Shown piece by piece: positions 43,694 through 52,362 of a DNA stretch of 64,000 bases (position 1 is the stretch's first letter; each line of letters starts with the position of its first letter). The position numbers and the translations under genes are program-made. This DNA is from Saprospiraceae bacterium. GTDB lineage: Bacteria > Bacteroidota > Bacteroidia > Chitinophagales > Saprospiraceae. The notes beneath the pieces are model-generated. The model did no database searches. It was not told the origin of the DNA and worked only from the letters and a program-made list of their open reading frames with translations. Where the stretch lies: NCBI GenBank assembly GCA_022841745.1, contig JALHQW010000029.1, positions 20,789-84,788 of the forward strand. The letters are read 5' to 3'.

Positions 43694-46600
43694 ATGAACT
43701 TGAAATTTACCCTTTTCATTTCAAGCTTTTTTTTAGTGGTGGCCCAGGTTGTGTCTCAAAATTACTTGATGACCTCTTCCCTTTCTTCCGTAACCAATTG
43801 CAATGGGTTCTTCCTTGACAGTGGTGGAGGCAACAACAATTACGGCAATAACCAGCACTTCACCACCACGATTTGCCCGACTGGGCAAGGCAATTTCATC
43901 CAATTGGTATTTGGGCCTGTCAATCTTTTCTTTGGCGATGAGCTATGCTTTTTCGATGGCAACACAACAAACGCCCCGGCCATAGCCTGTGCCAGCGATT
44001 TCAACAATGGTGCATCGTTCATCATCCAAGCATCAGCTACCAATACGAGCGGTTGCGTCACGGTCAAATTCGACTCCGACTTCCTGTTTACAGCAGCTGG
44101 TTGGAGTGCCGAGATCAACTGCATCGCCTCTTGCCAAACATTCTTTGCCGTGTTGGACAGTGCCAACCCAGTGGTTGAGCCAGTTGATACTGGCTGGATT
44201 GACGTTTGTCCCGGCGAGCGGGTATTTTTCAACGGCAAGGGAGACTATCCTCAAAACGGCACCGCCTACACCCAATCCGACCAAACCAGCAGCTTTGAAT
44301 GGGATTTTGGCGACGGCACATTTACCTATGGGCCAAATGTTTCCCACGTTTTTGAGGAGCCAGGTGGGTATGTCGTCCAATTGGAAATCACTGATATAAA
44401 CGGTTGCCAGAATACCAATTTCATCAGCCAAAGAGTTCGTGTCGCCCCTAAGCCGCATTTTGAACTTGGGGCCTATCCAACCCAAATTTGCGCTGGCGAT
44501 AGCGTTGCTTTCGATGCGTTGGTCAATCTAATGGATCCCACACATGCCGTTTCCGTTGAACCAACTGAAGCCAGTTTCCAAACCACCGGCATACGTTCCG
44601 ACTCATTGGCCTTGCCAGATGGTGATGGCTCATGCTATGAAACAGCCATTTCATTCAGGAACTTTTCCCCTGGCCAGACCCTGACTAGTATCAGCGATTT
44701 GTTGGCCATATTCGTCAACATGGAGCATACCTGGATGAGGGATTTGGAAATCAAATTGACCTGCCCCAACGGCCAAAATGCGATTTTGCACGACCATGCC
44801 GGGCAAACTGGTGGAGAGGTATTCTTAGGCATACCCTATGAAAATGACGAAGCGACACCCTTGCCAATACCCGGGACAGGCTATGATTATGGGTGGTCAC
44901 CCAATCCGCAATACAACCAGACTTGGATTCAGTATGCCAACGCCAATCCAAATGTTGGCACGCTCCCATCCGGCACCTATAGATCCTTCCAAACCTTGAA
45001 CAATTTCATTGGCTGCCCTTTGAATGGTGATTGGGTCATAGAAGTATGCGACCTATGGGGTCAGGACAATGGCTTTATTTTCTCATGGTCCATAGAGTTT
45101 GACCCTTCGCTTTATCCTGACGTGGAAACATTTACGCCACCATTGGTGGACTGGAGCTGGAAGGCTCATCCTACCATTTATTCCTCCACGCCAGATATGA
45201 TTGACGTTTCACCAGCCAATGCTGGTGACATGGCCTATATATTTACAGTAGAGGATGAATTTGGCTGTACCTGGGATACCACCATTAACTTGAACGTTCT
45301 GCCGCCGATGCACCCTGACTGCTTGAATTGTGATGAATTATTGACTCCTGCAGCCGATACCGTTATCTGTGTTGGCGAACCCGTCAACATCAATGTAAGT
45401 GGTCCAGTGCCTGCTTCCCCGAACGTCACATTCCATTCCGACGACAATTACCCCTTGGGAGCAAGCAACCACCCAGTGGCAAATCCATATTCCTCTCCGC
45501 TTTTAATAAATTCGCTGAACCCGGCAACTATTACGAATGCGGTGAACGATGTTGTATCAATTTGCTTGGACATCAAAACTGACTACGTTGGAGACCTGGA
45601 TATTTTCCTTCGTGCGCCCAACAACCAGCAATTGATGCTCTCAACCGGGAACGGCGGCAGTGGCGACAATTACACCAATACCTGTTTTACCACCTCATCT
45701 ATTTCGCCTATCACAGCTGGCACAGCCCCATTCACTGGGAATTACCGACCAGAAGGCAACTGGTCTGCCTTGAATGGCGCTCCCATTAATGGCAATTGGA
45801 ACTTACGGGTATCCGATGCCCAGGGTATCAACGCAATGGGACAAGTAAATTGGTGGTCAATTACCTTTAAATCACAAAACAACCTTACCTATACTTGGAC
45901 ACCCAGCGCAGGGCTTTCCTGCGCCAATTGTCCTAACCCAACTGCCACCCCCAGCAACAACACCAATTATATTGTAACAGCCTCCAACAGCTACGGTTGC
46001 ACCCAGAAAGATACTATCGGCGTACAGATTCTGAGCAGTTTCGCAGCTCCAATAGTTAGCCTTCAAATTCAAGGCAGTGGTGTTATTTTAGCTACGTGGA
46101 ATGATGTGAACCCCGGTTTGCCTTACGAAGTCAATGTCAACAATACAGGATGGATTGCCCCTAATAATGGCAATATATCACATATCATTTCTGGCTTGGT
46201 AAATGGCCAAACAGTAAACGTCCAAGTCAGGAGCAAGGTGAATGGCGCTGCTTGCAATGTTGGGGTTGGGAACAATGACTTGCTGTACCAATTCTGCCCG
46301 ATTAATGCATTTCCCACCAATCCTGGGCCTTACTCGGTGGGCTGCAATGGAGTTTGCAACGAGGCTGTACAGATTTCGGTCACAGGCGGCTCTTCGCCAT
46401 ATTCCTATACCGTTACCAATGTGACAACTGGTTCAACTTTCACCCAGGACAATGGCAATATAACCGGACTTTGTCCCGGTGTCTATCAGATTGTGGTCAC
46501 TGATGCCACCCAATGCACTGATGCAGTTGACCTAACGGTCAATGATGTCCCTGCTATCATTGTATCAGCTATCCAGACAGTACCTGTGAGTTGTGTTGGA

Positions 46601-48760
46601 GGAAGCGACGGTTGTGCATCCGTCAATGCATCCGGTGGTGTAGGTGGGTTCACCTATCAATGGAACAACCCCAATATGTCCACCACTCAATCCATTTGCG
46701 GCTTGCCTGTTGGCCCTATAACCGTAACTGCTACGGACTTGAATGGGTGCTCGGCCACTGGGGCTGTCAGCATCAACGGGTTCCCTGCGATTAACCTGAA
46801 CATTACGAAAAATGATGTAAAGTGCAATGGAGGCAGCGATGGAACGGCAAGTGTCACGGTTGCTGGCGGTGAAGGCCCTTACACTTATCAATGGAGTGCG
46901 GGCAGCACACCTACCCAAAGTACAACAAGTGGATTGATCGCTGGCTTGGTCTCCGTTACCATAACCGATAGCAATAACTGCCAGGAATTTGGAAGTATCA
47001 CCATTGGCCAGCCTGCCATGCCATTGGAAGTCAGTGCTGCACAAACTGTCGTCAGTTGCTACAGCGAAAACGCGAGCATTGCGACTGCGACCGCAACAGG
47101 TGGCTCAAGTCCCTATAATTTCACTTGGTCACCCGGCAACCTGACCACAGCCACGGTCAGCAACCTTTCCATTGGGCAGTACACGGTAACGGTCACGGAT
47201 GCACAAAGCTGCACCGCCACCGATATGGTGGTTGTGGATCAATGGGGAGCCTACGATATCAATATCTCCACCACGCCGCCTACTTGCAATGGCAATGCTG
47301 ACGGCCAGATGAACGTGGTTGTATTGGCAGGTGGCGATGGTAACTACACCTATGAATGGAGCAACGGTTCGAATGCTGACTTACTCATGAACCTCGCTGG
47401 TGGGATTACCTACACGGTCACTGTTACCGACAGCCAAGGCTGCACGGGCACGGAGTCAAGACTGTTGGAAGACCCAATGCCACTTGGCATAAACACATTG
47501 ATTGAGGATGCAAGATGCGCTGGTGCCGCAGATGGCACTGCAACTGTGACGAACGTGGCGGGTGGCCAATCACCCTTCGAATATGCTTGGGATGCTGCCG
47601 CAAATAATCAGACAACGGCCAATGCCACCAACCTCGCAGCAGGCCAGTATTCGGTGGTGGTCACTGATGCCACGGGTTGCAGCAATACGGCCTTGGTTCA
47701 AGTCGGTGAACCCGCTTCCATGGAAATTGATTTTCAGAAAACAAACAACGATTGCTTTGGCTACGAAGATGGTATTGCCCAAGCTGATGTGACGGGTGGC
47801 GTTTCGCCTTATACCTACCTCTGGTCAAATGGCGGAACAAGCCAAAAACAAGTGGAACTCGCCGCAGACTCCTATTACCTGACTGTCACAGATGCGAATG
47901 GTTGTAGCAAGATAGACTCCGTTTTCATCAGTGCGCCACAGGAAGTAGATGCCGACCTCACCATCAAAAATGTCTCCTGCTACGAAGGACGGGACGGGGC
48001 CATTACTATTACGCCAATTGGTGGCACACCACCATTTACCTATAGCATCAATGGCACCCAGTTCTTTGGAAGCAGTACCCTTATAGCCTTGGAAGCCAGC
48101 GACTATACCGTTAGCATCAAGGACGTCAACGGTTGCATCTTCTCCGTGCCAGGTACCGTTGAGGAACCGCCGCCATTTACCGTACAAATCGAGGTTTGGG
48201 GAGAGGCCGTTGATGAATACATGGTGGACTATGGGGCAAGGTTCCCGCTCATCGCTGTCCCTGACAATGCCCAAGGCGACATTATGTACACTTGGGATGC
48301 ATCCTACTGTGGCACCTTGGAGCAGGACACCATGTCTGATTGCACAGGCACTTTGACTTCAAGCGCACTCTGGGCTACGCCCGATTATTCAAACGATTAC
48401 TATTTGGTGGCCATTGACGAAATGGGTTGCGAAGCAGAAGATTTCCTCAAGGTGCATGTAAAAAAGACAAGGCGGGTACTTGTTCCTACCGGCTTTACGC
48501 CCAACGATAGTGGTTCGAACGATCGTCTTGTCGTGCATGGCAAATCAGGTACGATGGTAAAACTGTTCCAGGTTTTTGACCGATGGGGCGAACTATTATA
48601 CCAAGATATTGATATTCCCATTAATGATACGGACCGAGGGTGGGATGGCAATTTCAAGAATCAGGAAATGCCACCGGGGGTCTATGTCTGGTATCTGGAA
48701 GCGGAATATGAAGATGGCTTGACTGAGAGTTTCAAGGGAGAAACCACACTTATTAGATAA
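43694..48760 (+). CDS. Giant SprB-like adhesin with CUB, PKD and P-domains; T9SS type B sorting
   Basis: A 1688-residue exported protein (signal MNLKFTLFISSFFLVVAQVVSQ). Order of modules: a CUB-like domain (about residues 25-135, NFIQLVFGPVNLFFGDELCFFDG); a PKD domain (about 180-255, WDFGDGTFTYGPNVSHVFEEPGGYVVQLEI); two proprotein-convertase P-type domains (about 300-470 and 600-735, MRDLEIKLTCPNG and VGDLDIFLRAPNNQQ); a Cys-containing strand region (about 740-880); about eight SprB repeats (about 890-1460); and a type B sorting domain in the last 90 residues (LVPTGFTPNDSGSNDRL, VFDRWGELLYQ, PGVYVWYLEAEYEDG). SprB is the mobile gliding adhesin of Flavobacterium; here a similar adhesin role on the surface is inferred. 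The PorP/SprF gene follows, as in SprB-SprF pairs. Confidence 0.94.
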   Translation: MNLKFTLFISSFFLVVAQVVSQNYLMTSSLSSVTNCNGFFLDSGGGNNNYGNNQHFTTTICPTGQGNFIQLVFGPVNLFFGDELCFFDGNTTNAPAIACASDFNNGASFIIQASATNTSGCVTVKFDSDFLFTAAGWSAEINCIASCQTFFAVLDSANPVVEPVDTGWIDVCPGERVFFNGKGDYPQNGTAYTQSDQTSSFEWDFGDGTFTYGPNVSHVFEEPGGYVVQLEITDINGCQNTNFISQRVRVAPKPHFELGAYPTQICAGDSVAFDALVNLMDPTHAVSVEPTEASFQTTGIRSDSLALPDGDGSCYETAISFRNFSPGQTLTSISDLLAIFVNMEHTWMRDLEIKLTCPNGQNAILHDHAGQTGGEVFLGIPYENDEATPLPIPGTGYDYGWSPNPQYNQTWIQYANANPNVGTLPSGTYRSFQTLNNFIGCPLNGDWVIEVCDLWGQDNGFIFSWSIEFDPSLYPDVETFTPPLVDWSWKAHPTIYSSTPDMIDVSPANAGDMAYIFTVEDEFGCTWDTTINLNVLPPMHPDCLNCDELLTPAADTVICVGEPVNINVSGPVPASPNVTFHSDDNYPLGASNHPVANPYSSPLLINSLNPATITNAVNDVVSICLDIKTDYVGDLDIFLRAPNNQQLMLSTGNGGSGDNYTNTCFTTSSISPITAGTAPFTGNYRPEGNWSALNGAPINGNWNLRVSDAQGINAMGQVNWWSITFKSQNNLTYTWTPSAGLSCANCPNPTATPSNNTNYIVTASNSYGCTQKDTIGVQILSSFAAPIVSLQIQGSGVILATWNDVNPGLPYEVNVNNTGWIAPNNGNISHIISGLVNGQTVNVQVRSKVNGAACNVGVGNNDLLYQFCPINAFPTNPGPYSVGCNGVCNEAVQISVTGGSSPYSYTVTNVTTGSTFTQDNGNITGLCPGVYQIVVTDATQCTDAVDLTVNDVPAIIVSAIQTVPVSCVGGSDGCASVNASGGVGGFTYQWNNPNMSTTQSICGLPVGPITVTATDLNGCSATGAVSINGFPAINLNITKNDVKCNGGSDGTASVTVAGGEGPYTYQWSAGSTPTQSTTSGLIAGLVSVTITDSNNCQEFGSITIGQPAMPLEVSAAQTVVSCYSENASIATATATGGSSPYNFTWSPGNLTTATVSNLSIGQYTVTVTDAQSCTATDMVVVDQWGAYDINISTTPPTCNGNADGQMNVVVLAGGDGNYTYEWSNGSNADLLMNLAGGITYTVTVTDSQGCTGTESRLLEDPMPLGINTLIEDARCAGAADGTATVTNVAGGQSPFEYAWDAAANNQTTANATNLAAGQYSVVVTDATGCSNTALVQVGEPASMEIDFQKTNNDCFGYEDGIAQADVTGGVSPYTYLWSNGGTSQKQVELAADSYYLTVTDANGCSKIDSVFISAPQEVDADLTIKNVSCYEGRDGAITITPIGGTPPFTYSINGTQFFGSSTLIALEASDYTVSIKDVNGCIFSVPGTVEEPPPFTVQIEVWGEAVDEYMVDYGARFPLIAVPDNAQGDIMYTWDASYCGTLEQDTMSDCTGTLTSSALWATPDYSNDYYLVAIDEMGCEAEDFLKVHVKKTRRVLVPTGFTPNDSGSNDRLVVHGKSGTMVKLFQVFDRWGELLYQDIDIPINDTDRGWDGNFKNQEMPPGVYVWYLEAEYEDGLTESFKGETTLIR

Positions 48761-48767
48761 CAATCAA

Positions 48768-48787
48768 GGCGGGCCGATATGCCCGCC
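48768..48787 (+). terminator. Intercistronic hairpin between cargo and PorP/SprF genes
   Basis: A 7-bp GGCGGGC/GCCCGCC stem with a CGATAT loop between the SprB-like gene and the PorP/SprF gene. No T-tract follows (an A7 run does), so it may moderate rather than stop transcription or may stabilise the cargo mRNA. Confidence 0.55.
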
Positions 48788-48804
48788 CAAAAAAATACAC
48801 CACC

Positions 48805-49854
48805 GTGAAAATTAACATCTTTACTATCGCTATTTTCTCGCTTTTCTGCCTGCAACTGTTGGCGCAAGACCCCCAATTTGTACAGTTCTACGCCTCTCCC
48901 ATGCAATTGAACCCTGCCATGACGGGTGTTCACCCTGGCAAATGGCGGGCCGTGGTCAATTATCGGGAACAGTGGAGCAGCATCCTCGACTCAAAGCCCT
49001 TCAAAACGATCAGCGCTAGTTTCGATGCAAAGAGCAGGATTGGCAAAGGCGACTACCTTGCCTATGGGGTGACTGCGCTCAGCGACAAGGCCGGCAGTTC
49101 AAACTACGTTCGCCAGTCGGGCGGTTTTAGTCTTTCTTATATGAAACAATTGGATGGAAGCCGGCACCGGCAATACGACCAGTATTTGATCGGTGGCGCT
49201 CATATCGGTTTTGGCCAGCATTCCATTGATGAAGGCAAACTATGGTTCAGCTCCCAATTTGACAACGCTTTGGAACAAATTGACTACGGCCGTGATAATG
49301 GAGAGTCCATCAACCAATCAACTGGCACCTATATGGACATCAACGCTGGCTTGGCTTGGTACACTGTTTTTGATGACAACCAGAGTTTCTACATTGGTGG
49401 TTCAGTGAACCATGTCAATGCTCCCAAAGTATCCTTTGTGGACACTGATGGCTCAGAATCCATGGACATGAAATGGGTGGCACATGCAGGTGGCGAACTG
49501 CCATTCAGCCACCAGCTTAGCCTCCTACCCGCTGTCGCCGTGATTGGTCAAGGTGAAAACATGCTGGCCTTATATGGAGCCAATATTCGCTACACCAACC
49601 GTGACTGGAACGAAGTCGCCATCCGTGCTGGGCTTTGGGGACATTTGGCGAAGGATGCGAATGGCGGGATGGCTACACCAGCCGTCACCTTCACCGCCAT
49701 CCTCGAACTGGAGCGCTGGAACCTAGGCGTCAGCTATGATATTGCCTCCAACCAATTGACACCACCGACCAACCACCGTGGCGCTTTTGAACTTTCCTTG
49801 ATTTATTATCATCCTGCTACGAGGAAGGAGAAGGTGAATTGTCCGAAGCTTTGA
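48805..49854 (+). CDS. PorP/SprF family T9SS outer-membrane protein
   Basis: A 349-residue outer-membrane beta-barrel of the PorP/SprF family, which assists export or surface anchoring of a partner T9SS type B cargo. The start codon is GTG at 48805; no ATG lies in frame nearby and the GTG gives a proper signal peptide (MKINIFTIAIFSLFCLQLLAQ). Family motifs: DPQFVQFYASPMQLNPAMTGV, RAVVNYREQWSSI, ISASFDAKS, GGFSLSYMKQLD. The adjacent upstream gene encodes a type B cargo, the usual arrangement, so this barrel probably serves that protein. A strong terminator ends the unit. Confidence 0.95.
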   Translation: MKINIFTIAIFSLFCLQLLAQDPQFVQFYASPMQLNPAMTGVHPGKWRAVVNYREQWSSILDSKPFKTISASFDAKSRIGKGDYLAYGVTALSDKAGSSNYVRQSGGFSLSYMKQLDGSRHRQYDQYLIGGAHIGFGQHSIDEGKLWFSSQFDNALEQIDYGRDNGESINQSTGTYMDINAGLAWYTVFDDNQSFYIGGSVNHVNAPKVSFVDTDGSESMDMKWVAHAGGELPFSHQLSLLPAVAVIGQGENMLALYGANIRYTNRDWNEVAIRAGLWGHLAKDANGGMATPAVTFTAILELERWNLGVSYDIASNQLTPPTNHRGAFELSLIYYHPATRKEKVNCPKL

Positions 49855-49880
49855 GTTTCTAACATAGAATTAAAAAATTA

Positions 49881-49917
49881 AGAAGGCCGCTCGGAATTTG
49901 ATTCCGAGCGGCCTTCT
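49881..49917 (+). terminator. Strong terminator after PorP/SprF gene
   Basis: A perfect 17-bp stem AGAAGGCCGCTCGGAAT with a 3-nt loop, 26 bp after the stop codon. The T-tract is weak, but stem length and position make a stop for both directions likely. Confidence 0.85.
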
Positions 49918-49965
49918 GTGTTACTTCCGTTATAAAGCAAAAGAATATTATAGGACAATTTTATC

Positions 49966-50298
49966 TTAAAAAATCCAATGCGCTACCATGTTCACTGCGC
50001 TGACTACAGCGGCCAATGCCAATGCCCACCAAAAATTCTTGATGGTTAGCCCTTTCAGGAAATAATCAGCCAACATCAGCACCAAGGCATCCATCAGCAA
50101 ATTGAATAGTCCGAAACGGGCAATGGTGCCCGGGCTTGGAACAAAATCAAGTACGGTACCCAACAAGGAATTCAAGACTGCAACCACCAAACCGATAATG
50201 ATAGCACGAGTGAAGTCCTCCACTTTTACCCCTTCCAAGTATTTGGCACCAAGCCAAACGGCAACCCCATTCATCAAAGCGGTGAATATGAAACCCAT
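49966..50298 (-). CDS. Phage-holin-family small membrane protein (PF04020-like)
   Basis: A 110-residue protein with four hydrophobic segments: GFIFTALMNGVAVWLGAKYL, AIIIGLVVAVLNSLLGTVL, LFNLLMDALVLMLADYFL, WWALALAAVVSAVNMVAH. This matches the small four-TM family first linked to holins but widespread on bacterial chromosomes. No lysis genes are nearby, so a phage origin is unlikely. It lies 32 bp downstream of the next gene on the same strand, so it may be co-transcribed. Function unknown. Confidence 0.85.
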   Translation of the reverse strand: MGFIFTALMNGVAVWLGAKYLEGVKVEDFTRAIIIGLVVAVLNSLLGTVLDFVPSPGTIARFGLFNLLMDALVLMLADYFLKGLTIKNFWWALALAAVVSAVNMVAHWIF

Positions 50299-50330
50299 GA
50301 TTTAAGATTGTTGTTTGAAAAAATGGATGG

Positions 50331-50708
50331 CTATTTTTTAGTCTCCTCCAAGGCTTTTTCGGAGCTTTCCAATTTGCGCTTCAACTCCTCATTTTCCCGA
50401 AATAGCTCTTCGACTCGCTTGTTCTTGAACTCCAATTCTTCTTTGAGGCGCCTATTTTCCTCTATCGTAGCCTTGTCTTGTGTTGCACTAACTTCATTGG
50501 CTGGTGCATTGTCGGCATTTTCTACTGTTTGAGTCGAGGTTGTTGTTGTTGTTGTTGTTGTTTTGTCAAGCCGCAACAGTTGCTTGACTTTCTGGATTCC
50601 GTCCTCACCATTGTAATAGGAAGCAGCGATATAGGCAATTGGCGCTACCAATAGCATGACCAAAAAGAACCTGGTAAAGCCTGTAAAACGGACTGGATGC
50701 TTAGACAT
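50331..50708 (-). CDS. Membrane-anchored coiled-coil protein with polythreonine run
   Basis: A 125-residue protein: cytoplasmic N-terminus, one transmembrane segment (FFLVMLLVAPIAYIAASYY), a linker with an eight-residue threonine run encoded by about seven GTT triplets on the plus strand (50541-50567), and a C-terminal coiled coil (ENRRLKEELEFKNKRVEELFRENEELKRKLESSEKALEE). The triplet run can change length without shifting the frame. A good promoter (TTG-N19-TATATTTG) lies directly upstream. Perhaps an envelope scaffold; no family known. Confidence 0.78.
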   Translation of the reverse strand: MSKHPVRFTGFTRFFLVMLLVAPIAYIAASYYNGEDGIQKVKQLLRLDKTTTTTTTTSTQTVENADNAPANEVSATQDKATIEENRRLKEELEFKNKRVEELFRENEELKRKLESSEKALEETKK

Positions 50709-50729
50709 GTTGTTTCATTTATTTGAACA

Positions 50730-50760
50730 CAAATATAATGGAGCTCGCAGGCTGTCCAAG
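50730..50760 (-). promoter_or_regulatory. Consensus Bacteroidota promoter
   Basis: On the minus strand TTG (50757-50759), a 19-bp spacer, then TATATTTG (50730-50737), a full match to the TTG-N19-TAnnTTTG consensus, 22 bp before the ATG at 50708. Confidence 0.78.
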
Positions 50761-50811
50761 TCAAGTTCTACCTACCCACGATTTTCATGGATGAATTGAG
50801 GGCTGGCTTTG

Positions 50812-51501
50812 TCAAACTACCACATCTTCTTCATCGAAGACCTTGCCGTTGTGGCACCTGACGATCCTTGCTGGGAAGTTTTCGAGGATTCGGTAGTCGT
50901 GCGTGGCGAACAGGACGGCAGTATCGTTTTCCTGTGCTAATTTCCGGAGCAATAGCAGCACCTCATCAGAGGTCTCAGGGTCGAGGTTGCCCGTTGGCTC
51001 ATCGGCAATAATGAGTTGGGGGTGATTGAGCAAGGCCCGTGCAATGACCACCCGCTGTTGCTCCCCACCCGAAATGGCGTGGGGCATTTTATCGTTTTTG
51101 CCTTTGAGGTCAACCCGCTCCAAAAGTTCGTTGATACGGGCCTTCATCTTGGCCATGTCCGTCCAGCCCATTGCCCGTAGGGCAAATACCAAGTTCGCCT
51201 CCACCGAGCGGTCATCCAATAAATTGAAATCTTGAAAAACGATGCCCAATTTTCGCCTCAGCAATGGGATTGTCCGCCTGTTGAGCGATTTCAGGTCATG
51301 ACCAGCAACCGTTCCTTTGCCTTGGCGCAGTGGCAAGGCAGCGTAGAGCGTTTTCAGCAAACTGGACTTTCCACTCCCTGTTTTACCGATGAGATAGACA
51401 AATTCCCCCTTGGTGATATTTAAATTCACATGTTGCAATACGAGGTTGTCCTGCTGATAGATATTGCAATCGGAAAGATGGACGATGGTATGCTCGGTCA
51501 T
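50812..51501 (-). CDS. ftsE: Cell-division ABC transporter ATPase FtsE
   Basis: A 229-residue ABC ATPase. Walker A GKTGSGKSSLLKTLY (about residues 33-47), Q-loop FQDFNLLDDRSV, signature SGGEQQRVVIARALLNHP, Walker B LIIADEPTGNLDPET, and H-loop ATHDYRI are all intact. In FtsEX the ATPase drives the transmembrane partner FtsX to control cell-wall hydrolases at division; the gene for FtsX is not in this window. The start at 51501 (MTEHTIVHLSD) is preferred; a longer frame to 51597 adds a Cys-rich extension that is not conserved. LolD-like proteins are similar, but the FVYLIGKTGSGKSSLL and NLVFALRAMGW segments favour FtsE. Confidence 0.85.
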   Translation of the reverse strand: MTEHTIVHLSDCNIYQQDNLVLQHVNLNITKGEFVYLIGKTGSGKSSLLKTLYAALPLRQGKGTVAGHDLKSLNRRTIPLLRRKLGIVFQDFNLLDDRSVEANLVFALRAMGWTDMAKMKARINELLERVDLKGKNDKMPHAISGGEQQRVVIARALLNHPQLIIADEPTGNLDPETSDEVLLLLRKLAQENDTAVLFATHDYRILENFPARIVRCHNGKVFDEEDVVV

Positions 51502-51607
51502 TTCTGAGAATGGGTCTGGTGCTTGTTCTGGGTTGGAATTGCCAACTTGCTTGCAAATCTCGCAAAGTTTTTTGTCACACCTTACAAAACCATTCAAAAC
51601 ATTGTTC

Positions 51608-52288
51608 TCAACGGTAGCGGGCCTTGGCCATTTCCTTGAAATGAAAGCGAAAACGAAGACCAGCGAAGATTTGCTTCACCTCCGTTTCTTCAATTCCTTC
51701 GGGCTGTAAATTGTCCAAACTATTTGTAGATGGATAGAAATAAAAACGGGCCAATGGGGTCACCGTGAACAAATCCGAAAAGCCAATATCAAGCCCTGCA
51801 CCTATGCTGCCGCCAAATGCCATTGACTTTTCTGGATAATAAGGGCCCACAGTTGTTTCCCCGGCAAATTCATTGGAAAGGTAGGTGATGCCAGGTGAGA
51901 CTTCTAAGAAAAAACCCTTACCAAGCACATTGCCGTCCTTGGAAAAAGTTGGGCAGTTGCAATCACTGGCAAGGTCGAACAAATAAACTGCGGTATTGAA
52001 ATGAAAGCCAAACTGTCGCATTGCCATTTCTCCGCCCGAAAAAGATTGCTTAAAATTGGCAAAACTGACTTCTGGCGTAAACTCAATCCTCCGCTTTTTC
52101 AACCTGAACCAATAATCCATTCCCACTTGCCATCCTGCACTTGGGTAAGGTGATTCATTTAGCAATGTGCCAAAAGATTCTTCCCATTTGGGAGCACTGA
52201 AGGTTTTGTAACCAGCCATTAGGCCAATTTGACCTAAGCAGTGGCCGGCAAGAAAAAGGCCGATAAAGAACGAGAGTATTGATTTCAT
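51608..52288 (-). CDS. Outer-membrane beta-barrel protein
   Basis: A 226-residue protein with a signal peptide (MKSILSFFIGLFLAGHCLG) and alternating hydrophobic strands throughout (IGLMAGYKTFSA, YPSAGWQVGMDYWFRLKKRRIEFTPEVSFANF, FGGSIGAGLDIGFSDLFTVTPLARFYFYPS), ending in FAGLRFRFHFKE, an aromatic-rich C-terminus. It resembles the 8-stranded OmpW/PorT-like barrels of Bacteroidota. It follows the giant type B protein gene on the minus strand, with a hairpin between them. A role in envelope export or maintenance is plausible. Confidence 0.82.
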   Translation of the reverse strand: MKSILSFFIGLFLAGHCLGQIGLMAGYKTFSAPKWEESFGTLLNESPYPSAGWQVGMDYWFRLKKRRIEFTPEVSFANFKQSFSGGEMAMRQFGFHFNTAVYLFDLASDCNCPTFSKDGNVLGKGFFLEVSPGITYLSNEFAGETTVGPYYPEKSMAFGGSIGAGLDIGFSDLFTVTPLARFYFYPSTNSLDNLQPEGIEETEVKQIFAGLRFRFHFKEMAKARYR

Positions 52289-52305
52289 AATCCTTTATTA
52301 AACAA

Positions 52306-52332
52306 GAAAGGCGTTGTGGTTCAACGCCTTTC
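52306..52332 (-). terminator. Hairpin downstream of the giant type B gene
   Basis: A perfect 11-bp stem GAAAGGCGTTG with a 5-nt loop. The minus strand continues TTGTTT; on the plus strand a T7 tract follows after CCTG, so it may work in both directions. Confidence 0.7.
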
Positions 52333-52362
52333 CTGTTTTTTTCATTGCCTTAGGTGATTTGT

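Noticed and set aside
49966-50298. A prophage remnant because of the holin-family protein
   Set aside because: No phage structural, lysis or integrase genes are nearby, and this family is common on chromosomes.
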